Assembly: GCA_016709495.1 (NCBI GenBank) | Contig: JADJMS010000019.1 | Span: 1 to 64,000 of the forward strand | Direction of reading: 5' to 3' | DNA: 64,000 nt | DNA from: Candidatus Dechloromonas phosphorivorans | Lineage (GTDB): Bacteria; Pseudomonadota; Gammaproteobacteria; Burkholderiales; Rhodocyclaceae | Shown: positions 28,856-39,056 of the stretch, one piece after another | How positions within the stretch are numbered: position 1 is the first letter of the stretch | Layout: the number at the start of each line of letters is the position of its first letter | Notes under the pieces: model-generated | The model's database searches: none | What the model was told of the DNA's origin: nothing | The model's input: the letters and a program-made list of their open reading frames with translations, nothing else | Made by a program: the position numbers and the translations under genes

Positions 28856-30139
28856 CACCGGAATTGTCAGATGCTGCCTGACGCGGGCCGATCAGACGAT
28901 AAACCACGGTATTGCCCTTGCCTTTCAGGTAGATCACCTGCGGCTCATGGAAATCGAAATGAGCAGCCAGGCGGCGATGCGTGGTTTCATCGACCTGCAC
29001 CATGCCCGGTACGCCTTCGCTGGTGATCCGGCTGGCCAGATTCACCGTATCGCCCCAGAGGTCGTAGATAAATTTCTTTTTACCGACGACCCCGGCCACC
29101 ACCGGCCCGGTACCGATACCGATCCGTACTTCAAGATGCATATCGTTGATCGAAAAATCGCGTTGCAGCAAATCGCGCATGGCCAGGGCCAGATCAGCAA
29201 TGGCTTTTGAATAATTATTTTGATCGTTATTCAACCCGCCAGCCACCATATAGGCGTCACCTATCGTCTTGATCTTCTCGGTGCCGTACTCTTCCGCCAG
29301 TTCATCAAAGGATGAAAATATCCGGTTGAGCATCGAGAACACCTGCTGCGGCGACAAACCTTCAGCAACTTTGGTGAAATTAACGATATCGACAAACATC
29401 ACTGTCACATCGGCAAAACCATCGGCAATCGTCTGTTTGTCATGCTTCAGACGCTCGGCAATCGGGCCCGGCAAAATATTGAGCAACAGTCGCTCGGAGC
29501 GCTCCTGCTCATCTTGCAAGAGACGGTACGTTTCTTCCAGCACCGCCTGCGTTTTGGCCTTTTCCTGCGTTGAATAGCGGATCAACAAGTAAACAATGCT
29601 TGAGATGGCGGCAAAGTTCAGGGCGAAGAAGAACACACTGACCCGAATCGGCACCACTTGTCCGGCTGGCGGCAAACTGTCAGCCAGAAAGTAGTCGAAG
29701 AAGCCGGAAAGGGCTGTCAGAAATATATAGGCGAAGAACCAAGCCGCTGACTCACGGGTACCAAAACAAAGCACCGCACCTATTGGCGCCAGCAAACCCC
29801 ACAGACTCGTGCCGCTGGCGGTGATGAAATTGCCGATACCCCACTGAATAACGAAGGGCGCAAAAAGGAATAACGCCAGTTGCGAGTAGCGGCAAAAATC
29901 AAAATTGCCGCTCTTGAAAAAGAACAGCAGATTGGCGACCAGCATGATCTGGAAGACAAAGGTACGGTCGACGAAAATTGCGGCCCCATTTGCCAATAGA
30001 TGAACAGCCAGAGCATTGAACCCAGGCTGACCAGTCCGGTGGCAAAAATCAGCAAGGATTTTTTCAGGCGCATCTCGGCATCGTCCTCAGGACGAAAACC
30101 GGCACTACTGAATGACTGGAAAACTCCCTGCTGACTCAT
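28833..30139 (-). pseudogene. Class III adenylate/guanylate cyclase, frameshifted
   Basis: From 30139 the first 50 residues include a membrane helix (LLIFATGLVSLGSMLWLFIY); the frame breaks at four C on the plus strand (29984-29987), and one more base joins it to the rest. The following region has five further membrane helices, then a cyclase homology domain: FVDIVNFT with metal-binding Asp, KTIGDAYMVAGG, and DLWGDTVNLASRI. Joined length is about 434 residues. It should make a cyclic nucleotide, probably cAMP, at the inner membrane. It lies 97 bases after trpC on the same strand. Confidence 0.85.
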
Positions 30140-30236
30140 CAATTCCCCACTGCCTGAAAAACAGGTTGATCCAGTGTGTCAGTCGCCGCCAACGCGGTCA
30201 ATAAGACCAAAGTCAGAGACCACCCAGCGATGCGGT

Positions 30237-31025
30237 TCAGGCGAACAAACGGGCCAACTCAAGTCCAGGATCGGGTGCGCGCATGAAGGCTTCGCCAACG
30301 AGGAAACCTTGAACCTTGTTGGCGCGCATCAGGGCGACATCTTCCGGTTTCAGGATGCCACTTTCGGTGACCACAATTTTGTCGGCCGGAATGCGCGCAA
30401 GCAGACCGAGGGTGGTATCGAGTGTGACATCGAAGGTTCGCAGATTGCGATTGTTGATACCGAGCAGCGGGGTTTTGAGTTGCAGGGCGGCATCCAACTC
30501 CTCGCCGTTGTGCACTTCAACCAACACCGCCATGCCGTAGGCGTGGGCTTGCGCTTCAAGTGTCTGCATGTCCGGCAGCGTCAGCGCGGCAGCAATCAGG
30601 AGAATGGCATCAGCGCCCATGGCCCGTGCTTCGGCAACCTGATAGGCATCGACCATGAAGTCCTTGCGCAGCACCGGCAAAGCACAGGCGGCGCGGGCGT
30701 CCTGAAGATATTCGGGACAGCCCTGGAAATATTGCCGGTCAGTGAGCACCGACAGGCAGGCGGCACCGTGCTGCTCATAACTGCGGGCGATGTCGGCCGG
30801 GTGAAAATCCGGGCGAATGACCCCTTTCGACGGGCTGGCCTTTTTGATTTCAGCGATGATTGCCGCTTGACCATGCGCGACCTTGTGGCGGATGGCACCG
30901 ACGAAATCGCGCGGCGCCGGCTGAGCGGCAGCCTCTGCTTCGACGACAGCCAGTGGCTTGACAGCCAGCGCAGCAACAATTTCTTCGCGCTTGGTGGCTA
31001 TAATTTTGTTGAGGATGTCGCTCAT
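30237..31025 (-). CDS. trpC: Indole-3-glycerol phosphate synthase
   Basis: Closes the indole ring in tryptophan synthesis. The 262-residue stand-alone TIM barrel has IKKASPSKGVIR (catalytic Lys), LRKDFMVDAYQ, LLIAAAL and GINNRNLRTF. The ATG at 31025 overlaps the trpD stop by four bases, which decides the start over the upstream in-frame ATG at 31049. No TrpF domain is fused. Confidence 0.95.
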   Translation of the reverse strand: MSDILNKIIATKREEIVAALAVKPLAVVEAEAAAQPAPRDFVGAIRHKVAHGQAAIIAEIKKASPSKGVIRPDFHPADIARSYEQHGAACLSVLTDRQYFQGCPEYLQDARAACALPVLRKDFMVDAYQVAEARAMGADAILLIAAALTLPDMQTLEAQAHAYGMAVLVEVHNGEELDAALQLKTPLLGINNRNLRTFDVTLDTTLGLLARIPADKIVVTESGILKPEDVALMRANKVQGFLVGEAFMRAPDPGLELARLFA

Positions 31026-32050
31026 TTGGCGGCCAGTCGCTGGGTGCACTGGACAAACTTCTCAAGACTGGCGCGCGCCGCACCGGAGGCGATGGCTTCG
31101 CGCGCCTTGGCGATACCGTTACCAATGCTCTCGGCACAATTGGCCACATAGAGCGCTGCGCCGGCATTCAGGCAGACGATCTCGCGTGCCGCGCCGGGCT
31201 GGTTGTCGAGCGCACCGAGCAACATGGCTTTCGATTCCTCAGCACCATTAACGCGCAGATTGCGCAAGGACAACATCTGCAGGCCGAAGTCCTCGGGATG
31301 CACTTCGTATTCGGTGACCTCGCCGTTCTTCAATTCGCCGACCAGGGTCGCCGCACCGAGCGAAATCTCGTCCAGGTTATCCCGGCCATGCACAACCAGC
31401 ACGCGTTCGGCGCCCAAACGCTGCATGACGCGAACCTGAATACCAACCAGGTCAGCATGAAAGACGCCCATCAGGGTGTTTGGTGCGCTGGCCGGATTGG
31501 TCAGCGGCCCGAGGATGTTGAACAGCGTGCGCACGCCCATTTCGCGGCGCACGGGTGCAACATGCTTCATGGCGCTGTGATGATTGGGGGCAAACATGAA
31601 ACCGATGCCGGTTTCCTCAATGCAGGCGGCAACCTGTTCGGGCGACAGCATGATATTGGCACCAAGCGCCTCCAGCACGTCGGCGCTGCCCGAACTGGAC
31701 GATACGCTGCGCCCACCGTGCTTGGCCACCTTGGCGCCCGCACCAGCCGCGACAAAGATCGAGGCGGTCGAAATATTGAAGCTGTGGGCGGAATCGCCGC
31801 CCGTTCCAACAATATCGACGAAATGACGGTTGTAAGGAACCTTGACCGGCGTCGCCAGTTCGCGCATGACACTAGCCGCCGCAGCGATTTCGCCGACAGT
31901 TTCCTTCTTGACGCGCAGCCCGGTGACGATGGCGGCGATCATGACCGGCGTGACTTCGCCGCCCATGATCTGGCGCATCAGGGAGACCATTTCGTCGTGG
32001 AAAATTTCGCGGTGTTCAATGACACGCTGGAGGGCGGCTTGCGGGGTCAT
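31022..32050 (-). CDS. trpD: Anthranilate phosphoribosyltransferase
   Basis: Transfers phosphoribosyl to anthranilate. The 342-residue protein has VGTGGDSAHSFNIST (the PRPP-binding loop) near residue 80, KHGGRSVSSSSGSADVLE, and HHSAMKHVAPVRREMGVRT. It overlaps trpG and trpC by four bases each, so the three are translationally coupled. Confidence 0.96.
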   Translation of the reverse strand: MTPQAALQRVIEHREIFHDEMVSLMRQIMGGEVTPVMIAAIVTGLRVKKETVGEIAAAASVMRELATPVKVPYNRHFVDIVGTGGDSAHSFNISTASIFVAAGAGAKVAKHGGRSVSSSSGSADVLEALGANIMLSPEQVAACIEETGIGFMFAPNHHSAMKHVAPVRREMGVRTLFNILGPLTNPASAPNTLMGVFHADLVGIQVRVMQRLGAERVLVVHGRDNLDEISLGAATLVGELKNGEVTEYEVHPEDFGLQMLSLRNLRVNGAEESKAMLLGALDNQPGAAREIVCLNAGAALYVANCAESIGNGIAKAREAIASGAARASLEKFVQCTQRLAAK

Positions 32051-32619
32051 TTCTTGAATTCGTCCAGAAAGTTCTTGAGCAGGTCGTGACCGCGTTCGGT
32101 CAGGATGGATTCGGGGTGAAACTGCACGCCTTCGACAGCCAAGGTCTTGTGGCGGACGCCCATGATTTCGCCGTCGTCAGTCCACGCAGTGATTTCCAGG
32201 CAATCAGGCAGCGATTCGCGCTCAATGGCCAGCGAGTGATAGCGCGTACAGGTCAGCGGATTGGGTAGCCCCTTGAACACGCCAATATCCTTGTGATGCA
32301 CCGGCGAAACTTTGCCGTGCATCAGTTGCTTGGCGTGCACAACCTTGCCGCCAAAGGCTTCACCGATGGACTGGTGGCCGAGACAAACACCGAGCAATGG
32401 AATTTTGCCGGAAAATTCGCGAATCGCCGCCAGCGAAATACCAGCCTGAACCGGGGCGCAGGGGCCGGGGGAAATCACCAGATATTCCGGCTTGAGCCGG
32501 GCGATTTCGTCGAGAGTGATGGCATCGTTGCGAAACACCTTCACATCCTGGCCCAGCTCACCGAAGTACTGGACGATGTTGTAGGTGAAGCTGTCGTAGT
32601 TATCGATCATCAGCAACAC
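32047..32619 (-). CDS. trpG: Anthranilate synthase glutamine amidotransferase subunit
   Basis: A 190-residue class I glutamine amidotransferase supplying ammonia to TrpE (and often PabB). It starts MLLMIDNYDSFTYNIVQYFG, has the oxyanion strand ISPGPC, catalytic Cys in GVCLGHQ and the His-Glu of FHPESILTE. In relatives trpE lies immediately upstream, but here upstream DNA is AT-rich and holds an insertion-sequence remnant, so trpE must be elsewhere or lost. Confidence 0.95.
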   Translation of the reverse strand: MLLMIDNYDSFTYNIVQYFGELGQDVKVFRNDAITLDEIARLKPEYLVISPGPCAPVQAGISLAAIREFSGKIPLLGVCLGHQSIGEAFGGKVVHAKQLMHGKVSPVHHKDIGVFKGLPNPLTCTRYHSLAIERESLPDCLEITAWTDDGEIMGVRHKTLAVEGVQFHPESILTERGHDLLKNFLDEFKK

Positions 32620-32647
32620 AATTAATACCTAACCATTTGATTTATTT

Positions 32648-32794
32648 ATGTTCATAGAGACTTATGCTGCCGCATTTATTGACCTTTACCACCAAATTAA
32701 AAAGCACCCAACCCCACACAATGAAGCACAGCTTGAAAAAACACAGAAACCAGACTCGCCACTTTCACAAATCGTCGATTCCACAGTGGTTTGA
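32648..32794 (+). CDS. Possible small ORF (48 aa)
   Basis: An ATG at 32648 opens 48 codons beginning MFIETYAAAFIDLYHQIKKH, with ordinary amino-acid composition and an amphipathic N-terminal helix. No good ribosome site and no family recognised. It lies in the AT-rich junction between trpG and the IS remnant and may be a leftover of a disrupted gene. Confidence 0.25.
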   Translation: MFIETYAAAFIDLYHQIKKHPTPHNEAQLEKTQKPDSPLSQIVDSTVV

Positions 32795-32918
32795 GCCTTA
32801 TATACATTCTACCTGCAGTGACTAGGGGCTGCCTATCCAAGCATTTTGCAAACAGGGAAGGGGGTTGTAAGGCAAGACTATCACTAATCGATCTGTCCGA
32901 ATTTCCGGGGCCGGCTCT

Positions 32919-33062
32919 GCCGAGATGAAGGCCATCAGCTTTGAATACATTGAGGTGTTCTACAACTGGAAACGGCAGCATTCAACCCTTGGTTACAGAT
33001 CGCCGATTCAGTTCTTGGAGAATTGGCTCAGTGAGCAACAACCGGAAAAACTGGTAGCATGA
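32919..33062 (+). mobile_element. IS3-family transposase OrfB remnant (C-terminal end)
   Basis: Forty-seven codons ending in TGA at 33060 encode the last part of an IS3-family integrase-type transposase: EYIEVFYNWKRQHSTLGYRS followed by PIQFLENW. This is the region after the catalytic Glu. The rest of the element, including the DDE core and OrfA, is missing, and I could not define terminal repeats. It marks an old insertion next to trpG, at the border of the CHAT/two-partner secretion block. Confidence 0.8.
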
Positions 33063-33205
33063 AATTCACCTTTTGGCAGACGAAAAACCGAATGAGCCTC
33101 AGATTGACTGAGGAATGTCGCAAATTAGGAGCAGCAATAGAGTAAAGTAAATAAGGTGATCATTGTTCCTGATGAAGACGAGTTGTGTTTTCTGTGGAGT
33201 GAATA

Positions 33206-35283
33206 GTGCGGCACTTGTTGTTTCTGGTTTTGCGTATTTGTGCGCTGCCATTACTGCTAACATTTCAGACAATGGTGCTCGCCGCCGAAGCGCTTGACTG
33301 GGCAGCGCTTCTTGCGCAAGGCGCTGCACTCCGCGAGCAGGGCCATCTGTACAAATCGATTGATTTGCTGAGCACACTCAGCCAAACCGCCGGCTCGCCA
33401 CAATTACAGGCGACGGCCTTGGGCGAACTGGGTGCCTCGCAGTTGCAGGCGCACCGTTATGCGCAGGCGGAGTCCAGCCTTCGCCAAGCCTTTACAGCGG
33501 CACCAGAGTTCGAGCGCGCCCGCCCTGCTTTTTATCTGGGCAACCTCGCAATCATTCGAAAACGCAACGAGGAAGCACGCTACTACTATCAGGAAGCCTT
33601 GCGCCTGAATGGCGACAATGCGGATTTTCGGTTGGGTATCACCCTCAATCTGGCTCGGATAGCCGCTGCTCCGGAGAAGCTGTCGCAACTATCAGCGCTG
33701 TCGGCAGAGTTGGCCCGTCTACCGGCAAACTCGCAAATTGCCCGCTTCCATCTCAATCTCGGCGAGCAGGCGCGACGCTTGGGCTCCGATGGTGTGGCGC
33801 TGGCCTTTTCACATATCAATGAGGCACACCTCCTGGCGCAGCAGCTTGGTGAATTTCGCCTGCAGCTTGAGGCTCTGGATGCACTTGGCCAGTTGTATGA
33901 AGACAGGGAGCGCAGCGCCGACGCCATCGCCCTGACCCGCCTAGCGCTGGATCTTGCACACAAACTTGAGCCAGATGGTGTCGCCGATCTGTTAATCAAC
34001 CTTGAGTGGCGCCTGGGTCGTTTGCTATTGAGCTGATCAGGCAAAGCGAAATGCAGGATTTTCTGGGCGATCGCTGCGCTGTCGAGGACATAGAGGATGG
34101 CAGCTCGCGCCTTATCGCAGCGGGCACTGCCATCCTTTATCCAGTAATTTTTGAAGACAGGGTCGAGTTATTGCTTGCGACAGCCAACGGCATCGTACGT
34201 ACGACGACGCCGATTTCCGGGAGCAAACTACGTTCTGAAGCGGCTTGGCTGGCCGATTCATTGCGAAATGGTTATAGCGATTACGAAATGCCGGCGCGCA
34301 AACTATACGACTGGTTACTCAGACCCATTGCCGATCTCCTTGCTGCCCGCCAGGTCAAGTTACTGGTGGTGGTGCCGGACGGTGTGTTGCGCTTGGTGCC
34401 TTTGGCGGCGCTGTACGATGGGAAAGAGTTCGCCATAGAGAAGTACGCGGTTTCGATGGTCACCGGCTTGAGCATGACCAACACGGCAACGTCCGCGGGG
34501 CGCGAAGCATCGTCACTAGTCGTCGGCATGGCTGAGCCGGGACCGGTAGTGGATAAACTGAACCAGACGACGATCAGCCAAATCCTTGGCGCCAGCAGCC
34601 GGCGTTCGGCCAGCAGCCGCAGTCTGGCACAGCATCCAGCCATGAGTTCCGCCCGCTTGCGCTCACCGACCAGCCCGCCGCTATCCATTGAGGGAACAAA
34701 ACGCAGTACCTCCGAGATGCTGCATGAGGCGCTGCTGCTGCCCGGCGTCAAGCAGGAGGTCGAAGCGCTCAGTCGTATTCTAGGCGGAACAAGCATGCTC
34801 GACTCGCGGTTCACCCTGGATCATTTCCGGAAGGAAGCTACGGCGGGTGAATATCGCATCATTCATATTGCCTCGCACGGTGTCTTTGGCGGCAACGCCG
34901 AGTCCAGCTACATCATGGCATTCGATGACGTGCTGACGCTGGATGGCTTGCAGTCCTTATTGAAGACTGAGGAATTACGGCGCACTCCGATTGAATTGCT
35001 CACACTGTCGGCGTGCGAGACGGCAGATGGCGATGCGCGTTCGCCGTTGGGTATTTCCGGTGCGGCGATCAAGGCACGGGCGCGCAGTGTACTCGGTACA
35101 CTGTGGCCGGTCGATGACACAGCGGCGCGTAAGGTAATGGAAAGCTTTTACCGTGGATTGCGTACGGCGTACTGGTCGAAGGCCGAGGCGCTGCGCCAGG
35201 CTCAACTTGAACTTGTGCACAGCAAAGATCTGAGGCAGCCATTTTTCTGGGCACCCTTCGTGTTGATCGGGAACTGGTTGTGA
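33206..35283 (+). pseudogene. Exported TPR-CHAT (caspase-like) protein, broken in the linker
   Basis: It starts at GTG 33206 with a signal peptide (LLFLVLRICALPLLLTF, then VLAAEALDW), so it should reach the periplasm. Residues about 30-270 form TPR-like helical repeats. The C-terminal CHAT peptidase domain has both catalytic residues: His in IIHIASHG (codon 34876) and Cys in LTLSACETADG (codon 35014). Between them and the TPRs the frame changes near 34017-34036; relatives have about 60-70 more residues before LIRQSEMQDFLGDRC, so a deletion is likely. The stop overlaps the TpsA GTG start, coupling the genes. A protease acting on the adjacent exoprotein is inference. Confidence 0.8.
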
Positions 35284-38200
35284 GCCCCCGCCGACGCCAG
35301 CACAACCTGGCCCAGTGCGGCGCGCTGGCGGCCATGGCCTTGAGCTTGCCACTGATCGGCATTGCCCAGATCAGGACCGATGGCAGCTTAGGCATGCCGG
35401 CGCAGACACTGGTTGGGGCAAATTACCTGATTCCGGAAGCTCTCGGCAAACGCGTCGGAGGCAATCTGTTTCATAGTTTTCAGAGCTTCAATATCAACAG
35501 CGGCGAATCGGCGAATTTTACGACCAGCAGTCCGGGCTTGCTCAATGTCATCAGCCGCGTCACCGGAGGCAGCACCTCGCAGATTAACGGGCCACTCACT
35601 CTGAGCGCGACGAATGGCACGCCGGCCTTCTATTTCATCAATCCGGCAGGCGTAACCTTTGGCGAAAAGGCCTCAGTGAATGTGCCAAGTGCATTTTATG
35701 TCAGCACGGCAAATTACCTGAAGTTCCCGGATGGCAATTTCTACGCCGACACGAGGAGTGGCAGCACCTTCTCAAGCGCCGAACCGGCTGCTTTCGGTTT
35801 TCTCGGGACGACGCGGGCGACGATTTCTGTAAAGGATGCCGTGATCTATAACAAGCGTGGCGCCCTTGGCCTGATCGGTGGCGATGTGGAAATCGACCAT
35901 GCCGGGATCTGGACAGACCATGGCGACATTCGCCTGGTGGCCAATGGGGTCGTTACGTCCGAGGTCGCACCGAGCGGTGCGCTTCCGCTCGCTGAAGGCC
36001 GGCTGATGGTTAGCAACGGGAGTGGCGTATTCAGCGCCGCCAGCACCCTGGCGGCGGGAGGCAGAATTGATGTGGCTGCTGGCGAGATGGGTATTAACGG
36101 CGGTGCCAGCGTCGGGACGTCCACCTCGACGGCAATGCCGGCCGGGGCGGTTAGCGCCGAGTTGGCCAGCCTTGAAATCGATGGACGCGGTGCATCTGGT
36201 AGTACCGGGATTTCGAGTTTTACCGCCTTCAGTGATGTCGGGAGAGGGGGCGACGTCTCGGTTTCTACGCGCGGCACCCTCCGTGTTCTTGGCGGCGGGT
36301 TGATTTCCTCCGACACCTATGGTCACGGGGGCGCCGGGAATCTCTCGGTCAAGGCGGGCTCGCTGCTGCTTGACGGTAGCGGGCATCAGAACGGGGCACG
36401 GCTGACCAATCGGGCGGCTCAGGGCAACGCCGGGATCATGATGGTCAGTGCCGCCGACTCGATCGAACTGGTCAACGCCAGCCAGATTTCCAGCGACAGT
36501 TTTGGCGTAGGACAGGCTGGCATGATCAGTATGCAAGCCGGCAAAGATATTCGCGTGTTGGCCGACAGTTTCGTGGCATCAAATGCCTATGCCAGCGGCA
36601 ATGCCGGGGCAATCCGGATCGCTTCGCACAACCTGACGGTGGATGGCACCGGGGGGCAGCAACTGACCCAGATATCCAGCCAGGCGTTTTATGTCAGTCA
36701 GGGCAATGCGGGTTCGATCGACGTCAATACCAGCGGAGCCCTGAACCTCATCAATGGCGGGAAGATCGTCACTGACACCAACAATATCGGCCACGCCGGA
36801 GATATCCATGTGACCGCAGGGAGCTTGCTGCTGGATAGCCGCAACCATGTCGGTTTGACCGGTATTTATAGCAGCAATGACTTTGACAGCACCGGCAATG
36901 GCGGCGCCATCAATATCCAGGTGGCGGGCGATGCGCAGATACTGCAGTCGGCGCAAGTCTCTTCGACCACTTGGGGTAAGGGAAATGCCGGCGATGTGGT
37001 TTTTCGGGCGAACAATCTGGAGATCAATGGACGCGGGCTCGGGGTCGCTGCCGGCATTAGTTCCGAAGTAGCCGAGACGAGTGGCGGTCAAGGCGGCTCG
37101 ATTACGGTCAACGTGCCAGGGCACCTGAAAATTTTCGATCTCGGATTAATTTCTGCGGCCACCTTTGCTAATGGTAATGCGGGATCAGTCACCTTCAACG
37201 CCGGGCAATTGACGATAGACGGCATGACGTCGGAGCGGGCTGGCATCCATAATTCCAACCGTGGCAACGGCACCGGTAACGCCGGCCCGGTGTTTGTGAC
37301 GGTTGGTGGCGACACGCTGATTACCCGTGGCGGTTACATCCGTTCCGATACCTACTCGTCCGGTCATGGCGGCGACCTAGCGCTGGCATTCAACGGCAAC
37401 CTCCGGCTGGAAGATGGCGGGCTGATCACTTCACTGACCTCGGGCAGCGGTCGTGCAGGCAACATCGGCATTCAAGTCGGCGGCAATCTGGGAATCGGTC
37501 GGCAAGCCGCTTCGCAGGGCGCGTTAATCACGACCCAGTCGCTCAGCGCTGGCGATGCAGGCAATGTGACACTACGGGTTGCCGGCGATTTGAACCTTGG
37601 CATCGGCGGATTGATCACCTCTGAGGCAGTCAGTAACGGCAATGCCGGGAGTATCGACATCAACGCCAGGCGAATTGCCCTCGCCGGCAGCGACATTGAA
37701 AACCTGGCCTGGATCGCCAGCGATTCGTGGGGCGCGGGTACCGCCGGATCGATCAATATCCAGGCCGAGCATCGTATCGATTTGGCCGATGCCGGCTTTA
37801 TCTCGACCGACTCCTACGGTAGCGGCCATGCCGGAAAGGTAACGGTCAACGCACCCGAGATTCATATTGGTGGCTCTGGCTTGTTGATTGGGGCGGCCAT
37901 TTCCAGCGATGCCTACGCCAGTGGTAATGCCGGACGCGTTGAGGTAAGCGCTCAGGCGTTGACGATTGAAGGCGGCAATTCGATTTTTCCGACGGGAATC
38001 AACAGCCGCAGCAAAGCTCGGAGTTCGGGCAATGCGGGGAGCGTAAACGTGACCAGCAACGGCCTCCTGCGGGTACTGAATGGCGGTGAAATTACCTCAA
38101 GCACGGCTGGGTCAGGTGCTGGCGGCGAGGTAACGATCAAGGCCCGTTCAATCGAAGTGAGTAGTGCCGACAGCCGGATTGCTGCGATGGCCATGCCTGG

Positions 38201-39056
38201 CTCAGGCGGTCAACCCGGGAGTGTGACGGTCGCTGCCGATGGCGTGGTGCGCCTTAGCGCTGGCGGTAGTCTGAGCATTGCGAACGATGGCCTAAGTGCC
38301 CGACCGGCGGCTGTCTTGCCCTCGGTCTTGAAGGTGAGCGGGGGCGATCTGATGCTGGAAGATAGCTCGATCCAGGCGAATTCAAGCGGAAATGTTGCTG
38401 CCGGCGCGCTTGATATTTCCTTTGGCACTCGCCTGTCGCTGACCCGGAGCAAGATCACTACCAGCGCCAATGCCGGGAATGGCGGGCCGATCACTATTCG
38501 CGGCGGCCAGATCATCGATCTCGTTAGTTCACAAATCACCACGTCGGTATCGGGAGTGACCGGCAATGGCGGCGATATTAGCGCCAAGTCGCAAGCCCTG
38601 GTGATGAACAGCGGTTTCATCCAGGCCAACACGGCAGCGCCCGAAGCGAGCGGTGGCAATGTCGGGATCGACGTTCAATTGCTTGTGCCCAGCGGCAATA
38701 CCCTGTTTGTCGGTGGCGAGACAGCTTATGCCTACCAGCCCGGAGTTTTTGGTTTCAATGTGATTCAGGCAGCCGCACCCAGCGGCCTGAGTGGGACAGT
38801 GAGCATTACTTCGCCCTCTCTCGACATTTCCGGCACCTTGAGCGGATTCGGCATCCAGTTGCTCGACACCGGTGGACTCGGTCGCAATCCTTGCCGCATC
38901 GGAACAGGCAGTTCCTTTGTCCAGTCAGGGCATGGCGGGTTTGCCCCTTCGGCCCGCGATTTGCTCGGCCCGGGGCCAAGGCGTAGTGGCCCGGTATCAC
39001 TTTTAAATGACGACAGGCCCCCGCGCCTAGCAGCGATCAAGTGCGTACGGGGATGA
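35280..39056 (+). CDS. TpsA two-partner secretion exoprotein (filamentous haemagglutinin-like)
   Basis: A 1258-residue secreted protein. A signal peptide (LAAMALSLPLIGIAQ) is followed by the TPS/haemagglutination-activity domain: LFHSFQSFNINSGESANF, NVISRVTGG and FYFINPAGVTFG. The body is a beta-helix of about 20 repeats marked by G-N-A-G-x-[IV] turns. The end (GGLGRNPCRI, then GHGGFAPSARDLLGPGP) resembles the conserved tail of cyanobacterial-type TpsA proteins with CHAT partners. GTG start overlaps the CHAT gene stop; its own stop overlaps the tpsB ATG. Likely surface adhesin or matrix protein; no toxin domain is seen at the C-terminus. Confidence 0.9.
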   Translation: MSPRRRQHNLAQCGALAAMALSLPLIGIAQIRTDGSLGMPAQTLVGANYLIPEALGKRVGGNLFHSFQSFNINSGESANFTTSSPGLLNVISRVTGGSTSQINGPLTLSATNGTPAFYFINPAGVTFGEKASVNVPSAFYVSTANYLKFPDGNFYADTRSGSTFSSAEPAAFGFLGTTRATISVKDAVIYNKRGALGLIGGDVEIDHAGIWTDHGDIRLVANGVVTSEVAPSGALPLAEGRLMVSNGSGVFSAASTLAAGGRIDVAAGEMGINGGASVGTSTSTAMPAGAVSAELASLEIDGRGASGSTGISSFTAFSDVGRGGDVSVSTRGTLRVLGGGLISSDTYGHGGAGNLSVKAGSLLLDGSGHQNGARLTNRAAQGNAGIMMVSAADSIELVNASQISSDSFGVGQAGMISMQAGKDIRVLADSFVASNAYASGNAGAIRIASHNLTVDGTGGQQLTQISSQAFYVSQGNAGSIDVNTSGALNLINGGKIVTDTNNIGHAGDIHVTAGSLLLDSRNHVGLTGIYSSNDFDSTGNGGAINIQVAGDAQILQSAQVSSTTWGKGNAGDVVFRANNLEINGRGLGVAAGISSEVAETSGGQGGSITVNVPGHLKIFDLGLISAATFANGNAGSVTFNAGQLTIDGMTSERAGIHNSNRGNGTGNAGPVFVTVGGDTLITRGGYIRSDTYSSGHGGDLALAFNGNLRLEDGGLITSLTSGSGRAGNIGIQVGGNLGIGRQAASQGALITTQSLSAGDAGNVTLRVAGDLNLGIGGLITSEAVSNGNAGSIDINARRIALAGSDIENLAWIASDSWGAGTAGSINIQAEHRIDLADAGFISTDSYGSGHAGKVTVNAPEIHIGGSGLLIGAAISSDAYASGNAGRVEVSAQALTIEGGNSIFPTGINSRSKARSSGNAGSVNVTSNGLLRVLNGGEITSSTAGSGAGGEVTIKARSIEVSSADSRIAAMAMPGSGGQPGSVTVAADGVVRLSAGGSLSIANDGLSARPAAVLPSVLKVSGGDLMLEDSSIQANSSGNVAAGALDISFGTRLSLTRSKITTSANAGNGGPITIRGGQIIDLVSSQITTSVSGVTGNGGDISAKSQALVMNSGFIQANTAAPEASGGNVGIDVQLLVPSGNTLFVGGETAYAYQPGVFGFNVIQAAAPSGLSGTVSITSPSLDISGTLSGFGIQLLDTGGLGRNPCRIGTGSSFVQSGHGGFAPSARDLLGPGPRRSGPVSLLNDDRPPRLAAIKCVRG

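Noticed and set aside
33099..33377. Minus-strand open frame at the CHAT gene start
   Set aside because: Antisense to the signal peptide and TPR region, with no family similarity.
35280..39056. Repeats in tpsA as a possible CRISPR or DNA satellite
   Set aside because: The periodicity is at protein level (G-N-A-G turns of a beta-helix) with variable DNA and spacing, typical of TpsA proteins.
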